From: a virus
Strand: one strand, 5' to 3'
Length of the DNA: 31,741 nt
Virus record (IMG/VR): IMGVR_UViG_3300023199_000070
Span: 1 to 31,741 of that record
Part shown: positions 8,754-16,751 of the stretch, piece after piece
How the letters are laid out: each line of letters begins with the position of its first letter
Numbering within the stretch: position 1 is the stretch's first letter
Position numbers and translations under genes: made by a program
Notes under the pieces: generated by a model
The model's database searches: none
Told to the model about the DNA's origin: nothing
Seen by the model: only the letters and a program-made list of their open reading frames with translations

Positions 8754-9160
8754 CAGTCGACCGCCCAGGCCATCGCGGCGCGCCGCGCCTCGATCAAATG
8801 AAGCCCCGCCGGCCCCAGAACGAACGCCTGGCGCCCGATCACGACGCCGAGACCAAGGTCGTCCTGGCCCAGCACGCCGACAAGATCGCCGCGGCGCGCC
8901 TCCGCCCAGCCAGCCAGCGGATTGAGCCGCGCGCTCGCCGCCTCGGCAAGCGAGGCAAAACCAAGCGCGGCCAGACGCCGCCGCGCGCCGCGCGCGCTTG
9001 AATAGCCCGAAAGGCAGTCCGCGAAACGCGGCGCGCCCGTCACCGCTTCGATGACGCCATCTGCGAAAACGGCACAATCATGCCGCCCCCAGCGAAACGG
9101 CCGGTCGCGCACGTCCGCGAGATAGGCGACGAGCCTTGCCTCCCAATCCTCAACGCGCAT
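8753..9160 (-). CDS. Tail-tip NlpC/P60-like cell-wall peptidase (GTA gp14 / DUF6950-like)
   Basis: The ATG at 9160 gives 135 residues starting MRVEDWEARLVAYLADVRD and overlaps the upstream gene by 11 bases. The motif FRWGRHDCAVFADGVIEAVTG places a cysteine at the head of a helix, as in NlpC/P60 papain-like peptidases. A later GDLVGVLGQDDLGLGVVIG resembles the loop carrying the usual catalytic histidine, but no histidine is obvious there; H119 in GLHLIEARRAA may matter. Such proteins cut peptidoglycan during DNA injection and sit between the hub and the central tip protein in Rhodobacter gene transfer agents. Catalytic activity is therefore uncertain. Confidence 0.75.
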   Translation of the reverse strand: MRVEDWEARLVAYLADVRDRPFRWGRHDCAVFADGVIEAVTGAPRFADCLSGYSSARGARRRLAALGFASLAEAASARLNPLAGWAEARRGDLVGVLGQDDLGLGVVIGRQAFVLGPAGLHLIEARRAAMAWAVD

Positions 9161-9728
9161 TTGGCGGCACCCCCCAAAGCCCAAGATCGAGATCCTGCAG
9201 GCCCTCGACATTTTCAAAAAACGTGTCCCAGGCGCTGACAAGTCCGGTCTGGTCCGCATGGGTCCATTTGCGATCGGACGGGCGCTGAAAATCGACGAGG
9301 CGGTTCTCCGTGCGCAAGGTCAGCGTCGATGTCTTGCTGACGGGATCGTCATTATGCCCGTAGACGCTCGCGCGGCCGACATAGCGGGGAAACCCGCCGA
9401 TCACCGCCCCCGCCCCATCGAGCCAGACACCATGAAGCGTAAGCGTGCGATCGTAAATCACCTCGGTCATTGCGCGCGCGATGTGCTCCGATGGAACGCC
9501 CGAGAGCGTGATCTCGACCGCGGCGGCCGAGAGATCGCCCTCCTCGCTGATGCCGGAGACACCAAGAAGATCACCCACACCCTTATAGCTCTGCCCCTCA
9601 TAGACCAAATCCGCAGGCCATGTGGTCAGCCGCAAGGGCGCTGTCGCCGTCAGGAGCTCAGCGCAAAGCGCCACCCGCTGAGAGGGCGCCGCGATGGCAG
9701 CGGCGAGCTCCGGCGAGAAATTTCTCAT
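9150..9728 (-). CDS. Tail hub protein, DUF2163-like (GTA gp13 type)
   Basis: This 192-residue protein starts MRNFSPELAAAIAAPSQRVAL, typical of DUF2163 hub proteins, and continues with LRLTTWPADLVYEGQSYKGVG and EITLSGVPSEHI. A late RKWTHADQTGLVSAWDTFFENVEGLQD corresponds to the YTHADQ-FEFVEGLQ block of the family. In gene transfer agents the protein forms part of the ring that closes the tail tube and precedes the peptidase and central tip protein, the order seen here. Its ATG shares a base with the upstream stop (TGATG). Confidence 0.8.
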   Translation of the reverse strand: MRNFSPELAAAIAAPSQRVALCAELLTATAPLRLTTWPADLVYEGQSYKGVGDLLGVSGISEEGDLSAAAVEITLSGVPSEHIARAMTEVIYDRTLTLHGVWLDGAGAVIGGFPRYVGRASVYGHNDDPVSKTSTLTLRTENRLVDFQRPSDRKWTHADQTGLVSAWDTFFENVEGLQDLDLGLWGVPPNAR

Positions 9729-10114
9729 CAGCTGCCCTTGTCCTCAAGGAAGGTGAGCCGAACGCCTTGCGCGAACCCCGCGCTCGCGTTTTTGACAAGA
9801 CCCCGCGGGGCGCCCGGCGCAAGGCGCCAGTTGATGGAGCCCGCCGGCCCCGATGTCGTGTCGGGGCTTGCCACCAGCGCCGCCGTGGTCGCCACCACCA
9901 CCTCCGAAAGCGTCATTGCCCGCAGAAAGGTATTGATGGCGTCGACCTCGGACGCCGCGAACGGGCCGGCCAAGACCTCGACCACCCATTGCCGCCCACC
10001 GAAATCGTAACTCTCGCCCCTGAAGCTCGTGGCACTGTCCGATCGAACCTCGGCGCGGCGCTCCTCAATGCGCCACTCACCGACCCGCCATGCGCTCGGC
10101 AAGACCTGCGCCAT
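9728..10114 (-). CDS. Distal tail protein-like, unknown family
   Basis: A 128-residue protein between the tape measure and the hub. It has GESYDFGGRQWVVEVLAGPFAASEVDAINTFLRAM, a strand followed by a helix, and then a second strand-rich half (INWRLAPGAPRGLVKN). Genes in this place usually encode the distal tail (Dit-like) ring protein. It does not show the DUF2460 pattern of the gene transfer agent protein at this position. Function is inferred from position. Start and stop overlap by a single base with both neighbours, so it sits in a coupled operon. Confidence 0.65.
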   Translation of the reverse strand: MAQVLPSAWRVGEWRIEERRAEVRSDSATSFRGESYDFGGRQWVVEVLAGPFAASEVDAINTFLRAMTLSEVVVATTAALVASPDTTSGPAGSINWRLAPGAPRGLVKNASAGFAQGVRLTFLEDKGS

Positions 10115-12156
10115 CAGCTTTGCACCTTCTGGCGAAGCTGCGGCGACATCGCGATGCCGTTCGCTGCAATCCGGGGAACATCGGCCGTCATCTGCCGCGA
10201 ATGCGCCGCAAGGCGCTCATCGAGGATGGCGAGCGTCCGCTCATCCGCATTGCCCTCGATGGTGATCTGGGGCGCGTAATTGAGAACACTCGCCCCCCCC
10301 GACGCCGCGACACCGAGCCGGCCGCCCGGGCCGCGGGCCAGCGGCAGGATCGCCTCCGGGCCCGCCTCTCCCATGAGACCTATTCGATTGCCGGCCATTG
10401 GAAAGGATGTCGGGCTCGACACGACGCCGCCTTGCGCAAATCTGATTTCCCGGCCGCCCTGGAAGGCTCCGCCTTTGGCGTATCCAAAAGACCCGACGCC
10501 GATGCCGCCGAGCGAGGACGGGAAAGATGCGCCGCCGCCGAAGAGAGAGCCGAGGATCCCGCCCGCGCTGCCGAGCAATTGCGAGAAAAACCCACCCGCA
10601 GGCCCCTGGCCGAGAAGCGCCCCCTGAACGACGATATCGGCCAACGCGAGGCCCACCTTTTTCATCGCATCCTCAAGGCTGTCGGCATTCTGGACCGCGC
10701 CCGAGATGGATCGGCTCACATTGTCCCAAAGCGCCGCTTGTGCCGCCGCCGCTTCGCGCGTGGCGTCGAGCGCGGCTTCCGAACGCTCTTCGAGATAGTC
10801 TTGCCAGCCCGCTTGCCGCTCCAGCGCCTCGGCCACGCGCATATGCGCACTGGCCACCCCACCGATCTGCGCCGCATAATCTGCCGGGATAACACCGCTG
10901 TCGAGCGCCTCGGCCAGATTGTCGCCATAGGTCTGCATCAAACGGTCGAGCAACTCGAACTCAGCGCGATAGCGCGCGGCCTCACCGGCGCTCATGCGCA
11001 GCATTTCCGCCTCGCGTTCAAGCGCCGTCACCCGATCGAGGGACGGCCCGAGAACCGTCTCGGCGAAACTCGGCGGAGCGGCGAAACTCGGCGGAGCGGC
11101 GGAAGAACGGTGGTCACCCTCCGGCTCTACTGGGATGGGCTCAATCTCACTCGGCTGGGTGAAAATCGATTGCTCCGGATGATGATCTCGAACTTGCACC
11201 GGGCCGGGCGCGGTGATCCCCCGCATCTGCCCAAGCGGACCCTGCGGAGCCAAAGCAGGCGCGCCGGACGTGTCCACAATCATCTCCGTGACGTCTTCCA
11301 GCACGCCGGCAAGAAGACGAGAAATACCGAGAGACCGATCGAGCTCACCCGTGAAGACCGCCCAGGCATTCGCCAGCCGGCCGGAATTTAGCTGAAGACT
11401 CTCAGGCAGCGCGTCAAACCTTTCCTTAACCTCGTCGGTTTTACTCAGAAGCGCCTCAAAAACACGCTCAGAAGTCAACTCACCGGCGATCACCATCTCG
11501 CGCAGCTTGCCAATTGGCACGTCGAGCGCGTCCGCGATTTCCTTAATGATGAGAGGCGTGTTTGTGACGACTGAGTTGTACTCCTCCGCCTTGATAACCC
11601 CAGTGGCAAGCCCCTGACCGAACTGCCTCGCCGAATTTGCAAGCTCCTCCTGGGTGGAGCCGCCGATCTGCCCCAGCCGGGCATAACTCGCCACAAGGTT
11701 TGCGACCTGCTGATCGGTCGCGCCGATGCCGTCGCCAGCAATGGTGAATTGCGACAACGCGCCCGCCAGATCATCGAGGCTGGCGCCGGTCTCGATCGAG
11801 AGGGATTTAAGGCGCTCGAGCTGCACCGCCGCGCGCTGCTCGGATCCTGTGATCGCGGCAAACCGTCCCTCGATCCGGCGGAGCCGATCGCCGTTCTTCA
11901 CTGCCGCGAGGACCGTGCGATCGAAGGCGATGAGCCCGGCGGTCGCCCCCGCCATGCGGCGCAGGAGCACGTTGCCAAACCCGGCGCCGACGCGATCGAG
12001 CTTGCGATCCATTTTCGCCGAGCGGCGTTCGATCTTTGCCGCTGAGCTTGCCATGCGGCGCTCCGCCTGCGCCATCTGCCGCGAGAACTGCCTCAGCGTT
12101 GCCTCGAGGCGCAGGCGCAGCGCCGCTTCATCCGGCACTGCCGGCCTCCTCTGCAA
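10114..12156 (-). CDS. Tape measure protein
   Basis: This 680-residue protein sets tail length and threads the tail tube. The N-terminal part is a charged coiled coil (RRMASSAAKIERRSAKMDRKLDRV), followed by the tape-measure core with GDRLRRIEGRFAAITGS and TGASLDDLAGALSQF. The middle has a proline-rich linker with a duplicated AAPPSF. The C-terminus has glycine-rich hydrophobic segments (LGSAGGILGSLFGGGASF) and the diagnostic GLMGEAGPEAILPLARG block. At 680 residues the tail would be short to medium length. The start overlaps the T frame of the chaperone by 28 bases. Confidence 0.9.
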   Translation of the reverse strand: MQRRPAVPDEAALRLRLEATLRQFSRQMAQAERRMASSAAKIERRSAKMDRKLDRVGAGFGNVLLRRMAGATAGLIAFDRTVLAAVKNGDRLRRIEGRFAAITGSEQRAAVQLERLKSLSIETGASLDDLAGALSQFTIAGDGIGATDQQVANLVASYARLGQIGGSTQEELANSARQFGQGLATGVIKAEEYNSVVTNTPLIIKEIADALDVPIGKLREMVIAGELTSERVFEALLSKTDEVKERFDALPESLQLNSGRLANAWAVFTGELDRSLGISRLLAGVLEDVTEMIVDTSGAPALAPQGPLGQMRGITAPGPVQVRDHHPEQSIFTQPSEIEPIPVEPEGDHRSSAAPPSFAAPPSFAETVLGPSLDRVTALEREAEMLRMSAGEAARYRAEFELLDRLMQTYGDNLAEALDSGVIPADYAAQIGGVASAHMRVAEALERQAGWQDYLEERSEAALDATREAAAAQAALWDNVSRSISGAVQNADSLEDAMKKVGLALADIVVQGALLGQGPAGGFFSQLLGSAGGILGSLFGGGASFPSSLGGIGVGSFGYAKGGAFQGGREIRFAQGGVVSSPTSFPMAGNRIGLMGEAGPEAILPLARGPGGRLGVAASGGASVLNYAPQITIEGNADERTLAILDERLAAHSRQMTADVPRIAANGIAMSPQLRQKVQS
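11061..11096 (-). repeat. 18-bp tandem duplication in the tape measure gene
   Basis: Two exact adjacent 18-bp copies (11061-11078 and 11079-11096) encode a repeated SFAAPP in the proline-rich linker of the tape measure protein. In-frame duplication changes the linker by six residues. Confidence 0.85.
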
Positions 12157-12406
12157 ACCAGGCCCGCGCCTCGGCGCGGAACGCGTCGTCGATCTCCCCG
12201 CCTCGCCGACCGGACACGGCCTTGGCCTGCATCTCCGCGCGCTCGATCTCCGCCTCCATCACCACGGCGAATTCGGCCAACGTCATTTCGAAAACCTCGG
12301 AGGGCGCCAGGCCGATCAGATGGCCGACCCGGAGGTAGGGCTCGACGTTGAAGCTGTCGCTGTCGCCGCCGCGAGATGCTCCGCCCGCACCGCCGCGGCC
12401 CGGCGC
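12128..12406 (-). CDS. Tail chaperone T domain, made only as a G-T frameshift fusion
   Basis: The frame carries SFNVEPYLRVGHLIGLAPSEV and FEMTLAEFAVVMEAEIER, the pattern of the C-terminal domain of tail assembly chaperones (compare gene transfer agent TAC proteins). No good start lies in this frame. After a minus-one slip at GGGAAAG, residue 99 of G is joined to 92 residues here, giving a 191-residue G-T protein. In lambda the T domain binds the tube protein while the G part lines the tape measure. The T frame ends 28 bases inside the tape measure gene. Confidence 0.8.
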   Translation of the reverse strand, partial: APGRGGAGGASRGGDSDSFNVEPYLRVGHLIGLAPSEVFEMTLAEFAVVMEAEIERAEMQAKAVSGRRGGEIDDAFRAEARAWFAEEAGSAG

Positions 12407-12702
12407 TTTCCCGGCGTGTCGGGCGTCCGAAACATCTCGTGCAAAATGTCTTCCGCAATAGCATGCGCCATCCACAGACCCTCCTCCTCGATGATGTCCT
12501 CGGCCCTCACCGTGTTCGAGCCGTTCACCGCGGCATGATGCAGCACCGCGACCAGCTCTTCGAAAGGCGCCATCCCGTAGCTGACACGTGCCATCAGCTC
12601 GCCAGGCACGGGCGCCGTACGGGAAATTGCGCGCAAGACACCAATTGTCGCAGCGAACTCATGCAAGCCGCCGCAACATTCGATATTGATTGCACGGGCC
12701 AT
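12316..12702 (-). CDS. Tail assembly chaperone G (zero-frame product)
   Basis: This 128-residue protein starts MARAINIECCGGLHEFAATIG, has a helical middle (ELMARVSYGMAPFEELVAVLHHAAV) and ends in a low-complexity alanine/threonine tail. It lies between the major tail protein and the tape measure, the position of lambda gpG. It is read alone when ribosomes stay in frame, and supplies the N-terminal part of the longer G-T chaperone when they slip at 12406-12412. The long region with 115-residue overlap in the second frame is explained by that slip. Confidence 0.8.
   Translation of the reverse strand: MARAINIECCGGLHEFAATIGVLRAISRTAPVPGELMARVSYGMAPFEELVAVLHHAAVNGSNTVRAEDIIEEEGLWMAHAIAEDILHEMFRTPDTPGKRRAAAVRAEHLAAATATASTSSPTSGSAI
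12406..12412 (-). promoter_or_regulatory. Slippery sequence GGGAAAG for minus-one frameshifting
   Basis: On the minus strand the bases read G GGA AAG in the G frame, the X XXY YYZ form and the same heptamer used in lambda G-T. The T frame is exactly minus one relative to G here. Codons 98-99 of G (Gly-Lys) sit in the slippery site. Confidence 0.88.
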
Positions 12703-12706
12703 AGCA

Positions 12707-13138
12707 TTATGCTCCGGCGGCCGTGAAGGCGATCGACCCAGAATTCGAGAGCGTCAGATCGGATATTTCGATCACGCCCTCAACTTCGCCGCCGACCTCC
12801 ATGCTAGACGGAAAGAACGCGCCCTCCCATGTGCCGACATTCTCCCATTCTATCTGGTAATTTTTCGCCGTGCCGGAGTTGAAATCCGCAATCAGATCCT
12901 GCGCGGAGGCGGCGTCCTTTGGAACGGCAGAAGCCGTGACTTCAAAATCCGTGATCCCGCCGATATAAGTTCGAAAGCTCTGTCCGGCGACGTTCACGTC
13001 CTCGTCGGTCGTGGTGTCGATGCGGTTGTTGTTCATCCGGATCGATTTTGAGCGAAGCGCCGCGATCGCGGCGAAGGTCCCGCCGCCCGGCGTCACCTCC
13101 TTCTTGACCTTCAGCAAAGGCCCCTTTTGCGCTGCCAT
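12707..13138 (-). CDS. Major tail tube protein (TP901-1-type)
   Basis: A 143-residue protein starting MAAQKGPLLKVKKEVTPGGGTF. It has the tail-tube pattern TFAAIAALRSKSIRMNNNRIDTTTDEDV, then an SFRTYIGGITDFEVTASAV strand and a DLIADFNSGTAKNYQIEW segment, ending in LTLSNSGSIAFTAAGA. These features match TP901-1 family tube proteins, which stack as hexamer rings around the tape measure. It lies four bases before the G chaperone gene. Confidence 0.85.
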   Translation of the reverse strand: MAAQKGPLLKVKKEVTPGGGTFAAIAALRSKSIRMNNNRIDTTTDEDVNVAGQSFRTYIGGITDFEVTASAVPKDAASAQDLIADFNSGTAKNYQIEWENVGTWEGAFFPSSMEVGGEVEGVIEISDLTLSNSGSIAFTAAGA

Positions 13139-13157
13139 TCGTCAGTCCTCCTGTTGG

Positions 13158-13565
13158 TCAGCCATGTGTTAGAACTCGAAACCGCTGCACCCCATGGGCA
13201 GTCTTGCCATCCGGCTCCAAAAGGAGCCGCGCGCCGTCAAGCCTCATCGACACGAAATTCTGCGTTGCCAGCGTGAGATGCCCATCATGCAGAAGATCGC
13301 CGAGCGCCGACATGATCTCTGTGGCCTCGAGCGGACCCGCATCGGTCCTCGACCAACTGTCGAGGGTCAAAAACAACTCCCACCCGAACCCGTCATCTGT
13401 GTCCCAGGGCTGGCCCAACATGCCCGAGAAAGAGATGAACGGGAAAACCGCGTCCCAGCGCGGGCGCGCAAAGATGCGATCGCCGATCAGCGCGCCGAGC
13501 GCCGGATCGGCGCGCACGGCGGCAACAATGGCGCGCTGCACCTCGATGGTGCTATCGGCCGCCAT
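13158..13565 (-). CDS. Tail terminator / DUF3168 protein
   Basis: This 135-residue protein starts MAADSTIEVQRAIVAAVRADPALGAL and has IGDRIFARPRWDAVFPFISFSG and LFLTLDSWSRTDAGPLEATEIM. Those are the hallmarks of DUF3168 tail completion proteins, which cap the head-proximal end of the tail. It overlaps the upstream gp10-like gene by 14 bases. Confidence 0.85.
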   Translation of the reverse strand: MAADSTIEVQRAIVAAVRADPALGALIGDRIFARPRWDAVFPFISFSGMLGQPWDTDDGFGWELFLTLDSWSRTDAGPLEATEIMSALGDLLHDGHLTLATQNFVSMRLDGARLLLEPDGKTAHGVQRFRVLTHG

Positions 13566-13995
13566 GGCGCCTCACCACAGCGCTGGCGCCGGCGCGCATC
13601 GCTCGCGCGATCCGCCGCCGCGCGCGCTTCGAAAGCGCGGAAAGCGACAGGTAAAACCAGGGATCTGGATCCGTGCCCGAATGCCCCTCAGTGCCGGCCC
13701 CACCTTTCGCGCGCCCGAACTCTGTACGATAGGCGGCATCGCGCGTCTCGTCTTTAGTGCCCGCATAGACGACGCCAGCGACCCCGCGCGACGTTTTCAC
13801 GAGATCCGTGTGGATGTCGTCCCGAATATGCTCCTCATCCTCGGTGCCCACCGGCACAATCGCGCGCTGCATTTGGGCGATCTCATGGACCGACGTGTTA
13901 ATCGCATGGGTCAATTCCCGCTGCAGCGCCGGGGTCATGTCGCGAAACATGCGCCCAACCTCATCGACGCCTTCGAGCCGTCGGCGGCGCGCCAT
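13552..13995 (-). CDS. HK97 gp10-like tail/neck protein
   Basis: The 147-residue product starts MARRRRLEGVDEVGRMFRD and has TPALQRELTHAINTSVHEI, then VKTSRGVAGVVYAG and a positively charged C-terminal helix (SKRARRRIARAM). This is the pattern of HK97 gp10-type proteins, which form the tail completion or neck zone. It follows the head-tail adaptor with a one-base overlap (TGATG). Confidence 0.8.
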   Translation of the reverse strand: MARRRRLEGVDEVGRMFRDMTPALQRELTHAINTSVHEIAQMQRAIVPVGTEDEEHIRDDIHTDLVKTSRGVAGVVYAGTKDETRDAAYRTEFGRAKGGAGTEGHSGTDPDPWFYLSLSALSKRARRRIARAMRAGASAVVRRHGGR

Positions 13996-14363
13996 CAGCT
14001 CACCCCCTCACCCGCTGCAACGCCGCGCTCGACCAGAAGCTCGACCTCTTGGTGCGAATTACGCAAATCGCCGACCCCTCTGATTTGCCAGAGATGCCCG
14101 CGCGCGCGAACCCGATCGGCGGCTGTGATCGATGCCGTCGCCGCATCTCGGCGGACGCGGATGGTCGCCGTCGCCGCCTCTATAAGCCGCCCTGCCTCGA
14201 CGCGCTCTTTGCCGGGGGTCTCCCGGATGTCGGCAAAGCGCTCGATATAGGTCAACCAAAAGACCGGAACCTGGCCATCCGCATCCAGCTCGCCGGCGGA
14301 CGCGCGCTCGATCGTGATCCGATCGAGGTACTTTCCGGCCTGGCGGCGCGTTCTTACAACCAC
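13995..14363 (-). CDS. Head-tail adaptor (head closure) protein
   Basis: The GTG at 14363 gives 122 residues starting MVVRTRRQAGKYLDRITIERAS, a typical start for SPP1 gp16-like head closure proteins. FWLTYIERFADIRETPGKERVEAG and RGHLWQIRGVGDLRN complete the beta-barrel pattern. It joins the connector ring to the tail. There is no ATG in frame nearby, and it overlaps the upstream gene by ten bases. Confidence 0.8.
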   Translation of the reverse strand: MVVRTRRQAGKYLDRITIERASAGELDADGQVPVFWLTYIERFADIRETPGKERVEAGRLIEAATATIRVRRDAATASITAADRVRARGHLWQIRGVGDLRNSHQEVELLVERGVAAGEGVS

Positions 14364-14935
14364 GACACCCGCAGCCCCAGAACCGCGCGCTCGGCCTGCA
14401 GCGCAGCCTTGCCGATCGCCTCCGCATCGCCATCAAAATGCGCCGCGGCCAAAACCATGATGGCGCCCTTGATCTCGATTGGCACCTGCGCGGCGCCCCC
14501 AAACCCCGCCCGGAACGCGACCCGGACAGGACAAGGAACATCGGCAAGCGTGGGCAACACCGTGCTCGACTTTGGCGTGATCCAACTCACACCGCGCGTC
14601 ACGAGATCGAAATCGGCCACGTCGAGCGACTGGCTCGCGCCGCTTGCGTCGGAATAAGTGATTTCCAGGATCTCCGTTGCCGGCATCGGCAGGCGCATCG
14701 GCACGATCCAGCCGAAAAAATCCTGCGCCCAGTCTTGCGTGACGATGGCGCGCCCCAGAAAGCCGCGAACCCCATCCATCTGCGCCGTCGCCAGTCCGAT
14801 CAAATGCTCGAGATAGTCGTCGAGATCATTCGCGTCGTAGCGCAGCGCCGATTTGAGCTCGGCCAGCGTCACCGGCAATTCCGCCGGCGCCGCCGTCTGT
14901 ACGGGGTCGGGCAGACCGGCCCGCGCCATCGTCAT
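14354..14935 (-). CDS. Head-tail connector (phiE125 gp8 / HK97 gp6-like)
   Basis: The 193-residue protein has the connector core PAELPVTLAELKSALRYDAND followed by DYLEHLIGLATAQMDG, then strands and a C-terminal helix ending LRVSWL. This matches connector proteins that bind below the portal. The first ATG at 14935 is used; another in-frame ATG lies two codons on. Confidence 0.82.
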   Translation of the reverse strand: MTMARAGLPDPVQTAAPAELPVTLAELKSALRYDANDLDDYLEHLIGLATAQMDGVRGFLGRAIVTQDWAQDFFGWIVPMRLPMPATEILEITYSDASGASQSLDVADFDLVTRGVSWITPKSSTVLPTLADVPCPVRVAFRAGFGGAAQVPIEIKGAIMVLAAAHFDGDAEAIGKAALQAERAVLGLRVSWL

Positions 14936-14949
14936 GGGGGCACCCCGGC

Positions 14950-15390
14950 TCAGGCCTGATCGGCAACAGGCGCGAGCGCCGGCTCGCCGAGAAGCGCGAT
15001 CGCGGCAAGCGGGGTGCCGGTACCATGCGTGCCGGCGAAATCCGCGAGGAAGCGCAGATATCGCTTTCCGCCGATATAGCCGAAGCGATAGACACCCGGG
15101 GCGGCGTGCGCCGCCACGAGAGCTTTGAGAATGCCGCCCGTGCCCACCGTCTCGACGCCGAGCACATCCGTCGCCGTGACTGCCGTGAACTCGCTGTTAT
15201 CGTCCGAATGGGTGAGCTTGAACTCGATTTTATTCGCGGCGGTGAAGGTGATGCCGCCGGCGCCGATTTGAAGAACAATTTCGACGGCCTCATAACCCTG
15301 ACGATCGATCGATGCCGGGGTGCTGCTTTCGTCAAGAACCGCAGGGGCGATGACGTTGATGGCGGTGAGATGGCTGTGAATGTCACGCAT
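14950..15390 (-). CDS. Small virion structural protein, probably head decoration or stabilisation
   Basis: The ATG at 15390 is preceded by AGGAG at nine bases and gives 146 residues. The upstream open frame overlaps the capsid gene and is rejected. The protein has YEAVEIVLQIGAGGITFTA, KIEFKLTHSDDNSEFTAVTATD and VYRFGYIGGKRYLRFLADFAG, a pattern known from uncharacterised virion proteins encoded next to the capsid in many siphophages. A decoration or accessory head role is inferred from position. No enzyme motif is visible. Confidence 0.72.
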   Translation of the reverse strand: MRDIHSHLTAINVIAPAVLDESSTPASIDRQGYEAVEIVLQIGAGGITFTAANKIEFKLTHSDDNSEFTAVTATDVLGVETVGTGGILKALVAAHAAPGVYRFGYIGGKRYLRFLADFAGTHGTGTPLAAIALLGEPALAPVADQA

Positions 15391-15458
15391 CGCGCGCACT
15401 CCTTTCTGTGTCGAGAAGATTGGGAAAGGCCGGCCCGGAACCCGGGCCGGCGTCAAGA

Positions 15459-16739
15459 TCAGGCCGCGACCTTCAGAAGCTTGATTGCTTCGTAATTTGT
15501 CAGCCCGCCGCCGACACGCTTTGTGGTGGCGAAGATGACATCGGGGCGCGAGGTGAAGGGGTCGCGCAGAACCCGAATGCCGATCCGGTCGGCAATCGTG
15601 TAAGCCCGCTGGAAATCGCCAAAAGCCGCAACGAACTTGTCCGCCGCCACATCCGGCATGTTGTCGTCGATGAAATGCGGGTAGCCGAGAAGACGCGCCG
15701 GCTCGCCCGCCTGGAAAGATGGTTGCCAAAGATAGGTGCCGGTCGTCGCGTCCTTGAACTGGCGCACGGCCGAGGCGGTCTTCTCGTTCATCACAAAGGC
15801 CGCACCGCTCATCCGGTAGCCCTGCCGCAGGCTGTAGATCAGCCGGATAAAGGCTTTCTCGGGGTCTGTATCAGCCCAGCCGGCCGCCTTGCCCGTGGTC
15901 ACAAAGCCGATCTTGCCCCATGCCCAGTTTGCATCTGCGACGGTGGGATAGCTCAGAATGCCGCGGGGCTTGCCCGCGCCATCGCCATCGATGAAAGCCG
16001 CGCCTTCCATTTCGGCAAACGTGGACGCAACTTCATTGGCAAGCCAGGCATCAATAGAGATCGCGGCATCATCAAGAAGCGTCTGCGTTGCCGCCGGCTC
16101 CGCAGACAATTCGTGAACGGGGATAGAAATCACGCTCAGCCCAGGCCCTGCGGTCTTGTCTCGCGTCCCACGCTCCGCCACCCAGCGGCCAGCCGCGCGC
16201 GTCGTGCTCGTCGGCTTCTCGTAGACGGACCCGGAGATCGAAATCACGCGGGCGAGCCGGCGCATCGCCACCAGATCGCCCAGGGTGCGGCCGATCATGG
16301 TGTCGGTTTCGGTCGGGACCACGAAACCGCCCTCGCCATCACTGCCCGTGTGAAGCGACGCCTGCGGATGGGCTTTAAGGCTGTCGGAGATGGTCTCACG
16401 GCGCATCCAGATGGAAAACGCCTTTGCATAGGCGCGATCCGCCGCCGCGCCCGGATCGCCGCCCATTCCGCCAGCAGAGACGGCCGCGGACTGGGCGTTC
16501 AGCTTGTCGATCGCCGCCTGCATGACAGAAAGATCATTGTTGATGCGCTCTATTTTCTCGGTCCGCACAACATCATCCTGCCCCTTGAGGATTGCCTCGA
16601 GGCGCGCGTCGTTCTCCGACCGGAACTCGGTGAAGGCCGAGTTGATCTGATCGATTGCGTCCTGAACCGTCGCCGGCGCGGCAGACGCCTCGGCCCGCAC
16701 GGACACAATACCGCGGGTGGGTTTGGTCTTCATCATCAT
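15459..16739 (-). CDS. HK97-family major capsid protein
   Basis: A 426-residue product with three ATGs at its start (MMMKTKPT). The first ~100 residues form a coiled-coil delta domain (QDAIDQINSAFTEF, IERINNDLSVMQAAIDKL). The capsid core follows with GGFVVPTETDTMI, NEVASTFAEMEGAAFIDGDGAGKPRGIL and WKxP-like LYLWQPSFQ and YTIADRIGIRVLRDPF. The order and length fit the HK97 fold with an N-terminal delta domain removed by the prohead protease encoded just upstream. An AAAAGG element lies eight bases upstream of the start. Confidence 0.93.
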   Translation of the reverse strand: MMMKTKPTRGIVSVRAEASAAPATVQDAIDQINSAFTEFRSENDARLEAILKGQDDVVRTEKIERINNDLSVMQAAIDKLNAQSAAVSAGGMGGDPGAAADRAYAKAFSIWMRRETISDSLKAHPQASLHTGSDGEGGFVVPTETDTMIGRTLGDLVAMRRLARVISISGSVYEKPTSTTRAAGRWVAERGTRDKTAGPGLSVISIPVHELSAEPAATQTLLDDAAISIDAWLANEVASTFAEMEGAAFIDGDGAGKPRGILSYPTVADANWAWGKIGFVTTGKAAGWADTDPEKAFIRLIYSLRQGYRMSGAAFVMNEKTASAVRQFKDATTGTYLWQPSFQAGEPARLLGYPHFIDDNMPDVAADKFVAAFGDFQRAYTIADRIGIRVLRDPFTSRPDVIFATTKRVGGGLTNYEAIKLLKVAA

Positions 16740-16751
16740 TTGGAAAGCCTT

